A stretch of DNA of 43,473 nucleotides from Lactarius indigo (taxonomy: Eukaryota > Basidiomycota > Agaricomycetes > Russulales > Russulaceae). The stretch lies in NCBI GenBank assembly GCA_025766275.1, contig JAFKAC010000257.1, forward strand, positions 1 through 43,473, given 5' to 3'. Of the stretch, positions 19,094 through 28,113 are shown piece by piece; the first letter of the stretch is position 1, and each line of letters starts with the position of its first letter. A program made the translations under genes and the position numbers. Under the pieces are notes generated by a model. The model did no database searches. It saw nothing but the letters and a program-made list of their open reading frames with translations, and had not been told where the DNA came from.

Positions 19094-19631
19094 TGTTGAG
19101 ACGCGACTGTTAAAGTCACATGTCTCATGGGATCTGATTGAGTCAGCCCACATACTAAACACGGTATCTGTCCCTTATGGACTTATGGACACTCCGGACT
19201 CATACGGACCGCTTTTGTTTATCTTTATTGTTAGATCCATATATGGTTCTTATTGTTCTTTCTATAGTTAAGATACCGGTATTGTCTGCTTTAGGCAGCT
19301 ATTGTTCTCTGCCATCCAATGGCATTTCTCCCTCTGGCGCACAGACCACCTGTATTGTGTTTGGGTCACCAGTGCGCACAGACCATTATTAGCTAAGCGT
19401 CCTGTATATAAGGACTGCTGTTTTCGCCTCTACACTTCAGAGTTCCCTTCACCTCTGAAGTGTAAGTTCCTCTTTACCTCTCTTATTACCTTTACTCATA
19501 GGCGTTGCTTCTTTATAGTAACTTGTCCTACTAGGTATGCAGTTGTAATAGAGTTCCCTTCACCTCTGAAGTTAACTTGTCCTACTAGCTGTTCAAGCTT
19601 ATTTCTTGCTTGTTAGTTCTGCGCTTCAACA
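19094..19631 (+). repeat. Copia 3' LTR (538 bp)
   Basis: Matches 12793-13330 with one visible difference (CTCATGGG here). It is followed by the CTGTA duplication at 19632-19636. Confidence 0.95.
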
Positions 19632-19636
19632 CTGTA
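19632..19636. repeat. Target-site duplication CTGTA, right copy, of Copia
   Basis: Identical to 12788-12792. G1 sequence resumes directly after it. Confidence 0.95.
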
Positions 19637-20115
19637 ATGTGCGCGGACTCAGCTCATTCGATGAGGAGATCTTGTATTGCTCCCCCGCTGGTTTCTGTCT
19701 GATTTGGCTCTCGTCCTTCACTCTCGTCTTGGCTTTGTTCTTCTTCTTCTTCTTCTGATACTACCTCTCCGATAGAGTGTTCTCGTACTTGTCCGTTGAT
19801 GGGACCCCAATCTGCTCGGCTGTTGAGCTCTCGGGCGTCGATATCGCACCGATACCTGGGTCCTGCGGGTCGTATGACGTCCCACTGGGATTCTATGGGG
19901 TTCCACGTAACTTCTGTCCAACACAAGTGGTCGAAGTTAAACTCAACTGGTCGGAATCTACTAGGTCCGTTGAATTCTACGAAATATCCGGTTTCTTCTT
20001 GTCTTTCCCTCCAACTAGCGGCTTGCAGAAAACGCGTAGGGACGTTGCGTTCTCCTCTTCTTGGGAGCGAATAGGGACGGAAACTCGCCCACTGGTCTCT
20101 GGTTGTTACGGCCAC
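19637..20115 (-). pseudogene. G1-A ATG-less N-terminal extension of Gag
   Basis: The gag frame is open upstream of its first ATG as far as a TAA that overlaps the PBS (20133-20131). Its codons look protein-like: WASFRPYSLPRRGERN, GYFVEFNGPSRFRPVEFN, CWTEVTWNPIES, then an acidic run (VVSEEEEEEQSQDESEG). No ATG precedes MATITR in the undamaged sequence. A GTG at 20115-20113 lies in the optimal start context CCCACC-GTG-G, and copy B keeps it (41024-41022). Here one codon is broken: TGA at 19656-19654 where copy B has CGA. It could encode an extended Gag begun at GUG, or be an ATG-free leader that only happens to be open. Confidence 0.5.
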
Positions 20116-20121
20116 GGTGGG

Positions 20122-20132
20122 ATCTTGGTCTT
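20122..20132 (-). other. G1-A primer-binding site, self-priming type
   Basis: On the minus strand the LTR ends TTACA, followed by TT and AAGACCAAGAT. The exact 11-nt complement ATCTTGGTCTT occurs in the LTR starting at 20366 (minus strand), 34 nt downstream of a TATTTAA box. An 11-nt match to the RNA 5' end is the Tf1 arrangement. Copy B has lost one G from this site (41031-41040). Confidence 0.72.
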
Positions 20133-20134
20133 AA

Positions 20135-20638
20135 TGTAACGCCGTCACGACGTTAGCTCGACTTGAGCTCTATAGAGGCGGTAACAACTTAGCGAATGGC
20201 TTGAAGACTCGAAGGTCCGAGCGTAGACAATAGTGAACACTCGAAGGTGCACTTTAATGGGTTGCTGTCCTGTGCCGCGAGCGAAGGCGGACTCCGGCTT
20301 ACTGTCTCAAGAGGGGAAACAAGAGGGAGAGAGAGAGAACAAGTGACGATTCAAGAAGACCAAGATGGCGTATCTTGGTCTTCACAAGACAGGTTAAATA
20401 CAAGTTGAGCAGGCTTTCAAGCGCTGCTATGAGTCACAGTAGTATAGTGTCCAACGTATCGCGTAAGTAGCTCGAACCCTAATACTACTACTACTAGTAT
20501 TAGTGACATAGTCCTCAGTCAGCAATCACCTCGCAATCTCCTATCGTACTCGTAATCACCTATCGTAAGTCCGCAACTAATCTACCTTACCGCCGTAGTT
20601 GCAACCGGTACAGTAAGGGTAAGTTTCAAAGTGTAACA
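20135..20638 (-). repeat. G1-A 5' LTR (504 bp)
   Basis: It is bounded by TGTAAC and GTAACA on the plus strand and homologous to 33718-34222, 41043-41547 and the inverted solo copy at 22510-23017. It contains a TATTTAA box (20394-20400), a 12-bp hairpin (20355-20383) and a GA-rich run. No ATG lies between the inferred RNA start and the LTR end. Confidence 0.94.
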
Positions 20639-21830
20639 CAGATAGGTGCATGTGGCCAGCGCGCGTTGCGCTCCCTAAGGGCAGTGGTAGAGACGACAGA
20701 AGTACCATGGTTGTCGTCACTGAGTACGAGAAGCTCAGCCCGCCACTCAGCAGCACGCTTGGACAATGGTTCCTACAAAGGACATTACTTGAGAGACTCG
20801 GAAAATAAAGTAAACACACAAACCTTGTGCGCCCTTGCATGGGCCTGAGGGCCCCCAAGGTTGTTGTTGCCGTTGTTGTCAATGTTGTCAATGTCGTCGA
20901 TGTTATTGTCGATACCATGGGCACCATTGATGTTGACACCGCCGTATTTAGTAGCTCCATTGTCAACATTGAAGTCATCGACATTGAGATCACCATAGTC
21001 ACTGGCATCATCATCTCTGTAGCTGCGGTATGCTGGTTGACGATATTGTGAAGGTTCAAAGGGCCGACCATCATCTCGATCAACGTTACCATGATCACCA
21101 GCTTTGTAGTTGCGGTGAGCCAGTTGGCGATGTTGGGAAGACTTGGGAGACTGATTGTCGTCCCAACTGACAGCCTGAGAGATAACATATTACCCCCGTC
21201 CAATCAGTTCGATTTGTTGTGAAGCTCACCTCATCGTCAAACGTCTGTCGTAGTGCTTCATTGTTGAGTCCAATAAGGTCTTCGTTGTCTTCATCTTCCA
21301 CGCTGTTGCCATCCTGGGACTTGTCGTCCTGGGGCTTGTCCTCTGGATCAAACTCGTCCTCAGAGCTGTGAGCAAGGGCCTTTTGATGGCGCTCGAGGTG
21401 TGGTGGCACCTTAGATGAGTCGTGACTAGGAGCTCGACGACGCGGCACCTCAATCATCTCGTTGTTATTCGGCTCTTCTGCTGGAAATTCCGAGTCTGCT
21501 GCTGTCGAGAGTGTGTCTGTCAACCAGAACAGTGGGTGGAAAATGGAATATGACTAACCCTGCTCACCGGTATTTGACCGGTGTTTCTTTTTGGGAGGTG
21601 GCATGCTGACGTTCGTGGTGGGTGCATCTGTGGCTGCCGACTTTGCTTTCTTCTTCGGATAAGTCTTGGGCTTGAGTGTACGCCAGGCAGCATTTTCCAT
21701 GGCCTTGGTCTTCGACGGGCGGGGAACTAGCATTATCCGGTGAGAAAACATCAAACATGGAAGAAAAACACTTACGGCGTGATCCCTGAGTGGCCGGGAC
21801 CTCAGGTTGATCAATGGACAGTTGGGGCAT
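20639..21830 (-). pseudogene. Five-exon gene divergent from Plavaka A transposase, truncated by G1-A
   Basis: The start ATG is at 21830 (MPQLSIDQPE). Exons on the minus strand are about 21830-21776, 21726-21559, 21516-21230, 21174-20824 and 20772-20639. The introns (49, 42, 55 and 51 nt) begin GTAAGT, GTTAGT, GTGAGC and GTTTGT and all end in AG, and the frame stays open through all joins. The protein begins basic (KPKTYPKKKAKSA, PPPKKKHRSN), then acidic (SSEDEFDPEDKPQDD), then Asp/Asn-rich (NNIDDIDNIDNNGNNN). It ends near KRAAEWRAELLVLSDDN where the G1 LTR begins. Its position matches the DUF6532-like gene of Plavaka B, so I infer it is the N-terminal part of the same type of gene. The domain itself is not in the window. 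A TATA-like CATAAATACC lies just upstream. Confidence 0.68.
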
Positions 21831-22014
21831 GAGAGGTAACTTGACGACTTGGACGGTGAAAGAGTGAAGGGTGAAAAAACCAACGGGAGCTGGTATTTAT
21901 GGAAAAAAAAACCGAGTGGCGGTTGCCTTTACTGGTTCAACTTTTTGTTAATTTCAAATCATATAGGTTCGAAGGTAAACGCAACATACCTTCAATACCC
22001 ACAACGCAAACACC
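21831..22014. promoter_or_regulatory. Divergent promoter of Plavaka A
   Basis: This 184-bp gap separates the two divergent start codons. A TATA-like CATAAATACC on the minus strand (around 21893-21902) suits the leftward gene. No clear TATA box was seen for the rightward one. Confidence 0.5.
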
Positions 22015-25000
22015 ATGGTGGACTGTAGAGGATGTGGCCGAAAACGACTGAAGCGCAGTGGTATTGTCCAGCACTGCTCCCGGAGCAATGACCCACGATG
22101 CCAGTCATATCTTGCCCAACTGAGGTCTGCCAAACTCGTCAGTGTCAACGGCGTTACCAAAGCAGCAAAAAAACGAAAAAGGGACGAACCCGAGTCAGGT
22201 GAGATATGCTGGTATGATCGAGGCCCACAACGCTGATTATCTGTAGTCGATGACGAGGATGTTACAATGGAGCTTGGTGGCTGACACAGTTCTGGTACAG
22301 GTGTACATCCAGTCGAAAATGTCGGGGACATCATTAGCGAGGACACGGTGGACAACGGTCCATACAGCGCCATGGACGGAGCTGTTATCGCTGGCTCAGG
22401 GGACGACAGCATCAGCTCAGAGGACGAAGGTGGCACTGCCTCGGACAAATACAGCAGCGACAGCGACACAGCCCCCATTGCCCAACACGATATCGGACTT
22501 GAACCACGATGTTACACTTTGAAACTTACCCTTACTGTACCGGTTGCAACTACGGCGGTAAGGTAGATTAGTTGTGGACTTACGATAGGCGATTACGAGT
22601 ACAATAGGAGATTGCGAGGTGATTGCTGACTGAGGACTATGTCACTAATACTAGTAGTAGTAGTATTAGGGTTCGAGCTACTTACGCGATACGTTGGACG
22701 CTATACTACTGTGACTCATAGCAGCGCTTGAAAGCCTGCTCAACTTGTATTTAACCTGTCTTGTGAAGACCAAGATACGCCATCTTGGTCTTCTTGAATC
22801 GTCACTTGTTCTCTCTCTCTCCTTCCCTCTTGTTTCCCCTCTTGAGACAGTAAGCCGGAGTCCGCCTTCGCTCGCGACACAGAACGGCAACCCATTAAAG
22901 TGCACCTTCGAGTGTTCACTATTGTCTACGCTCGGACCTTCGAGTCTTCAAGCTATTCGCTAAGTTGTTACCGCCTCTATAGAGCTCAAGTCGAGCTAAC
23001 GTCGTGACGGCGTTACACACGACGCCGCGCCCGACCTCCAAGCCCCAACGCAGCTATCAACCCTAATGCCAATCGCACAACTCCCGAGAGGGCTGCAGGT
23101 GGCCTAAGTGAACAAGAACGACCGCAAGATGATGACTCACTTCAGAGACGTGGGGAGGTAGGACCAGTGCTTGAGAGACGTCCAAAGGTCACCAGGTATC
23201 CAGGAGGAAACGCAGGAGTTGCGCACTCAAAAAAAAACATGACTGAAAATCAAAAATACGAAGCGAAGGTCGGGGACGTATCACAATCAAATCCTTACGC
23301 ACCCTTTGCATCGTCATTGGACTGGCAGATCGCCAAATGGGCGAAGCTACGTGGACCAAGTTCAACAGCATTCACCGAGATGATGGCTATCGATGGGGTG
23401 AGTTGAGCGATCAGCGACGCAATGTCGCAGTGATGAAGAGTTTTGACGAGTTTTCAGGTCCAAGAATGGCTGGGTCTTACATTCAAAACTACACGAGAAA
23501 TGAATCGACTGGTTGACTCTCACCTTCCTGGGCGACCTCCTTTCCAATGAAAAGAAGTTTTGGTCGGAGACGAAGTGTGCAAAGTCTTCTACAGAGACAT
23601 TATTCAGTGCATCCGCGCGCTCTTTGGGGACCCAGATTTGGCTCCTTACCTTATCTTTGCACCTGAAAAACACTATATTGATGATGAGAGAACGGAGCAG
23701 ATGTATCACGATATGCATACTGGGTCTTGGTGGTGGACAATGCAGGTGGGAAGGGCGACAACGTGTTGACTGAGTAGTGATGCTGACTCAGACGCAGGCC
23801 GCGGTCGAGAAGGTCACGCCAAGGGCCACCATTGTCCCTGTCCTTGTGTCAACAGACAAGACACAGTTGACTCTTTTCCGAAACAAGAGCGCGTATCCTA
23901 TCTACATGACGATTGGGAACATTCCTAAGGAGATCCGTCGCAAGAGCTCCTTGCATTCCTATGTGCTACTAGGCTACCTCCCGACAACAAAGCTAGAGCA
24001 AGTAGTGAACAAGGCAAAACGGAAACGACTGACAGCGAACCTTTACCACGCCTGTATGCGACGTATCCTCGAACCACTGGTCTCAGCAGGAAAGGACGGC
24101 GTCTTTATGTCTACTGCTGAAGGTCTTGTTCACCGGAATCACCCCATCCTGGCAAGCTTTATTGGTGACTATCCCGAGCAAATTTTGGCGACGTGTTCTA
24201 TCTATGGCGATTGTCCTGTGTGTGGCACACCTCAAGACGATCTGGGCGACTTTAAACCTGATGACGTACCCCCTCCGCGCCAGCTGGATACATTCCTTGA
24301 GGCTCTTGACTCGTTCTGGGGCGATTCAGCTGGCTTTCTTCAGACTTGTTCCGAGATCCGCATGAAGCCGGTACCTCAACCCTTCTGGCTAGGGCTTCCT
24401 TACCTCAACATTTACCAGTCTATCACTCCCGATGTCCTCCACCAACTATATCAGGGCGTCGTCAAGCATCTAAAGTCTTGGGTTATTGAAGCTTGCGGGC
24501 CTGCAGAAATCGATGCGCGATGCCGTCGACTCCCCCCAAATCATAATATCCGCCTTTTTGTGAGAGGGATCAGCAGTCTTTCACGCGTCACTGGTCATGA
24601 ACATGACCAGATCTGCCGGTTTTTCTTGGGTCTCATTATTGACATTCGCCTTCCCGACAACTTGTCCAACGTTCGGCTCCTCCGGTCTGTGCGCGCAATA
24701 TTAGACCTATTATACCTTGCACAATATCCCATCCATACCGACTCGACACTCGGACTTCTCACAGACGCTCTGAGTCAATTCCATGCTAACAAGGAAATTT
24801 TTGTCCAACTCGGCATCCGCGCCCACTTCAACATCCCGAAATTTCACTTTTTATCTCATTACGTCGAGTCAATCAAGTCTCTTGGCACTACTGACAACTT
24901 CAATACCCAGTACACTGAGCGCCTCCACATCGACCTTGCGAAGGATGCATATGCAGCTACAAATCGCAAGGACGAGTATGAACAGATGACGCTGTGGCTG

Positions 25001-25895
25001 GATCGTAAGGAACGCATCCACCACCATGACCAGCACATCAAGTGGCGTCTAGCTGGATCTCCTATTCCAAAGCGCGTGGATTGGACGCCACCTGATTTGA
25101 ACCCACGTCAGGAACTAACCATGGCAAAGCATCCAACGCAGTATGCGGTGCCACTTGATAGGCTCCAGGACTTGTATGGGGCACCACTCTTCAAGGTCGC
25201 TCTCCGCCGGTTTATCTCTGCCACTAATAACCCAGATCAGACTCGCCAGCAGCTCGAGAGTTCATTATGGGGGCTGCGCCTCCCTTTTAATCGACTTCCT
25301 GTGTGGCACGTGATCAAGTTCACCCGGTTTGACCCGATTACCGGAAAAAACTTGACCTCTGACGCGATTCACGCACAACCAACACGGAAGGGTAAACACA
25401 ATCGATTAATCACTGGGCGTTTTGATACTGCATTGATCAACGATGGGACCGGAAAGGAACATGGGGTTAAAGGTATGTTTGATCAAGCACACTTGGGTTT
25501 GTGGCTAATGATTCTGACACCAAACAGGCTATTGTGTCGGGCGCATTCGTGTCGTATTTTCGATACCCCAAAAGTATCTTTCCCGCCTCTTCGATCCCAG
25601 GGTATCAGTGCCACTTCACCTAGCATACGTACAATGGTACTCTCTGCTTACCGTCCTTGACCCAAATAATGGGATGTTCAAGATACGACCACAGAAAGAT
25701 TTGGAGGGTAACTGGATATGTAGCATTGTCCCAGTGGGGAATATCCGACGGAGCGTGCACCTCTTACCCAAATTCGGGCCAGTTGTGCCAGCTGAGTGGA
25801 CTAGTAGCAGCGTTTTGGATCACTGTGACATGTTCTTTGTGAACAATCGTACAGATAGACAGATTTTCCATACTTTGCACAATTCCGTAAACTAA
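22015..25895 (+). pseudogene. Plavaka A transposase, disrupted by stops and a solo LTR
   Basis: Exons are 22015-22199, 22248-22509 plus 23018-23397 (one exon split by the solo LTR), 23458-23745, 23798-25472 and 25528-25895, with GT-AG introns. The N-terminus has a zinc-finger-like CRGCGRKR...QHCSRSNDPRC. An acidic linker follows, then the transposase region with FGDPDLAPYLIFAPEKHY, MHTGSWWW, IGNIPKEIRRK, a CPVC pair, SITPDVLHQLYQGVVKH and GTTDNFNTQYTERLHIDLAK. This series is shared with the second copy and typical of Plavaka transposases of mushrooms. Two in-frame TGA codons (22282-22284 and 23548-23550) and the LTR make it a pseudogene. The first TGA would vanish if 22200-22299 were one longer intron. 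Confidence 0.85.
22510..23017 (+). repeat. Solo LTR of G1, in transposase exon 2 of Plavaka A
   Basis: This is a 508-bp full-length LTR (TGTTAC...GTTACA) in the opposite orientation to G1-A. It is flanked by a perfect CACGA duplication (22505-22509 and 23018-23022), with no internal element sequence. This is what recombination between two LTRs leaves behind. It resembles the G1-A LTR more than the G1-B LTRs (for example AAGTTTCAAAGTGTAACA at one end). Confidence 0.94.
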
Positions 25896-26743
25896 TACAA
25901 CGTGCTGTAAGGTAACTGTGGCCCTTGGGCAAAACCATGCATCCTTCAGAGTCTTCAGGGTCTTTGGTCCACCGTGGGGTAGTCCTGCCAAAATAGGACT
26001 TCAAACCATCCGAGGTCTCCTCCGCTTGACCTTGCCTCATATTCCGTACAATTTTTTTCTTCCCTCTGTCTCGCCCTCGAAAGTTGTCATTCCATGCCCT
26101 TAGTCATTCCTTACCTCGACTGTATGGTGTTATATGAAAGCAACCCTCAATCATACGTGCCATCTGGTTCTTGGTCACAGTGTCGTCAAAAGCTCTGCCT
26201 TGTTCTCAAACCAATTTTTGCCACATGGCCCTTACTTCGTTCGCGTCCCACCAAGTCCGAGTCTAATCACACCTTCGACTCTAGCAGACCAAGGCCATAT
26301 GCTCATTTCACTCAAAATGACTATGACTTCTAGTGGCTTGCCCTAAGCTCGCATTCTTTGTGTCACGCAGAGGTGCGCCCTTTCGAGTTCCTTCGCGTTT
26401 TATCAACAAGTTCTTATGTGTGTTCTATTTTTACTGGTAGTACACCTCAAGCTCATCAATACAACCTATGCCGCCACTTTGCCGTGTCTTGAACTGTACC
26501 CTCATATCCCATTTTCGACCTTGGTCCTTGCCTCTCCTTTCCCATTTTCAAACCTGATCCACACCTTGCCTTTCCATTCTTCTCCGTATTTGTGATACTC
26601 TTTCCTACTTTCACTTCAACGCCTCTTTTTTTTTCCCACTTGGCTCGACCCTAGTTACAAGACCTGACATATTTAAGGACCCACATCTGCTCAATTCCAT
26701 TATCAATTCCCCCGCGTTCCACCCCTCTCTCTCTGGCGTGGAA
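25896..26743. other. Sparse region right of Plavaka A
   Basis: About 850 bp, pyrimidine-rich on the plus strand, with no ORF or repeat I can support. The right terminus of Plavaka A should lie here or further right, but I found no match to the GGAAAAACCT ends of Plavaka B. Near its end, CATATTTAAGGACC (about 26668) looks like a TATA box for the next candidate gene. Confidence 0.4.
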
Positions 26744-27016
26744 ATGGCCCTTCAGGGCATTCTAAGTCGAAGATACCCAAACGAACACTCAGTTGGCACT
26801 TGTAATTCTGGCCTCTTCCACGTAGCTGTCGCTTCTCAGCGCCTTTTCTCCCATCTCCTTGTGTTGCCTGATAACCATCTCTTCGTAATGAACCCGAGCC
26901 AGCCAGGATGCCACTGGCCTCAACGTGCAAAGCCCCGCAAATGGGATACTAACGTGAGTTCCATTCAATGCTGCCTTACAACGTACTGACACCAGCTGCG
27001 GGCCTTCTCATTGTAG
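26744..27016 (+). CDS. Candidate small two-exon gene (76 aa), unknown function
   Basis: The ATG at 26744 lies about 75 bp downstream of a TATTTAA box. Exon 1 (26744-26953) encodes MALQGILSRRYPNEH... through KPRKWDTN. A candidate 42-nt intron follows (GTGAGT...TACTGACACCAG), and exon 2 adds LRAFSL and a TAG. No signal peptide, membrane segment or known domain is evident. The splice signals are good, but the branch-to-acceptor spacing is short and the protein is small, so this could be chance. Confidence 0.3.
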
Positions 27017-27424
27017 TCGTAGCACCACACCGCACGACGCAGCCACTCATGGCACCTCGCCAACACAAGCAGACACCACAAAAAAGATGAGTAGTCAGTC
27101 CCTTCAAGCCTACGATGTACTGACATCGATTGCAATTCCCCATGGGCCGCCCTACACAACTCATACCACCTGTTGAAGATACTCCGGCTCTGCCAACCCG
27201 TCGATCAATTGTTTGATGCCCAGGATGTCAGGAGTGGAGTGACGTCGTACGGCCTTGATTGGGTGACAACGCTGACAACGACACTGACACCAACGAAGGC
27301 AATGACAAAGACGACGATGCTGATGAAGACGATGACAACAGGCATGCAATGACAACAAAGCGACAAGCACGCCATCAATGCCAGTGAGGTGGTGATCAAA
27401 CCAGACTCACTAGGGGAATGCTAC
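27017..27424. other. Intergenic stretch with an acidic, repeat-like run
   Basis: No gene supported. Around 27260-27350 the plus strand holds a run of GAC/GAT/GAA triplets that would encode Asp-rich sequence, closed by stops on both sides. It may be a fragment of an exon interrupted by the solo LTR at 27425. Confidence 0.35.
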
Positions 27425-27926
27425 TGTTACACCGACATTGTCACACCCATACTCACCCACGTCCTCCCTCCTGTCGCAGTCCCAGTTACGCTCGCCATCC
27501 TATTTATGGATGTGGATGTCATCCCGTCACCACCTTTTGCATCTATACTTGCTCATTTCACTTTATACACCCTCATCCTGTGCCTCGGATTGGCTCGCTA
27601 CCATATCACCTTGATCGTCGCCACCTACCCCCATTACCTTCACCACCGTAGACCTCTTTCCCCTTTGTTGTTACACCCCACGTCATCTTGCAGTTACCCA
27701 TAGTGTCTAGGGAGTGACTTCAATCCTATATGCTTGTATTTAAGCCTGCCCACATATAGTGGGCTTGTCTGTATACACCATCTACTCATTGCTTGACTCG
27801 CACACTCAACACTCGAAGACCTGAAGATTGACGCTAAGCCTGAAGTCTTACGTTGGCTGAACGTGGGGAAGAGCCACTTACCTAATCACACCAGTCAACG
27901 CTTTCACTGAGCGTGACACACTGACA
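27425..27926 (+). repeat. Probable solo LTR of another retrotransposon family
   Basis: This 502-bp segment begins TGTTACACC and ends CACTGACA, flanked by GCTAC on both sides (27420-27424 and 27927-27931). It has a TATA-like GTATTTAAG near 27736 and about 180 bp downstream of it, the normal layout of an LTR with U3-R-U5. It does not resemble the G1, G2 or Copia LTRs, and no second copy is in the window. A 5-bp match could arise by chance among possible boundaries, so a genome search is needed. Confidence 0.55.
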
Positions 27927-27931
27927 GCTAC

Positions 27932-28113
27932 TCTGACCGAGTTTTGCTTCATTTAGCTGTATTGCTGCATTATAATGGAAAATTTACCAGGCCACTCTTG
28001 GGCCACTGTAAAATTTGCAATCGTCTTGGATATTTCCGCAAATTTAGTGTATTTTGATAAATTTGCAATGATCCAGCATATCATGGTAAATTTCAACTTT
28101 CCCGATTTCCCTG
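27932..28113. other. AT-rich spacer with an inverted repeat
   Basis: AAATTTACCA at 27980-27989 is repeated in inverted form at 28084-28093. Between them AAATTTGCAAT occurs twice in direct orientation (about 28011 and 28059). It could be a small-element remnant or part of the promoter of the next ORF. Confidence 0.35.

Larger units (their letters stand above)
12793..19631 (+). mobile_element. Ty1/Copia retrotransposon, complete
   Basis: This 6839-bp element has 538-bp LTRs (TGTTGAGACG...CTTCAACA), a CTGTA target duplication, a PBS, a polypurine stretch and one intact 1467-codon gag-pol ORF. The order integrase before RT identifies Ty1/Copia. It inserted into the leader/gag region of G1 copy A, in the opposite orientation. 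The LTRs differ at one position that I could see (CTCGTGGG versus CTCATGGG), so it is young but probably older than G2. Confidence 0.96.
1..20638 (-). mobile_element. Ty3/Gypsy chromovirus G1, copy A (3' end off-window, split by two nested elements)
   Basis: The pieces 1-2504, 10518-12792 and 19637-20638 align end to end with the uninterrupted copy at 33718-41547 and read in the same order on the minus strand: LTR, PBS, gag, protease, RT, RNase H, integrase. G2 (2505-10517) and a Copia element (12793-19631) fill the two gaps, each flanked by a perfect 5-bp duplication of G1 sequence. Only the 5' LTR (20135-20638) is in the window. The 3' LTR and the end of pol lie beyond position 1. The frames are better kept than in copy B, but two arginine CGA codons have become TGA (2330-2332 and 19654-19656), so this copy is probably not autonomous. 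Confidence 0.93.

Noticed and set aside
20850..21000. GTTGTTGTC/GATGTTGAC-type run, first taken for a microsatellite
   Set aside because: It is in frame within exon 4 of the leftward gene and encodes Asp/Asn-rich sequence, so it is better described as low-complexity coding sequence.
20577..21203. Minus-strand 208-codon frame (Met/Thr/Leu-rich) across the G1-A LTR border
   Set aside because: It runs across a splice acceptor, an intron and the LTR boundary. The spliced frame of the five-exon gene explains the same DNA better.
22200..22299. A single long intron that would remove the first TGA of Plavaka A
   Set aside because: The bases after 22248 code for a plausible acidic stretch (DDEDVTMEL) in frame with the rest of the exon, so a nonsense change is the simpler reading, though not proven.
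27669..27918. Alternative LTR boundaries TGTTAC...GTGACA within the same region
   Set aside because: The ends look right but the flanking 5-mers differ, whereas 27425-27926 has a perfect GCTAC duplication.
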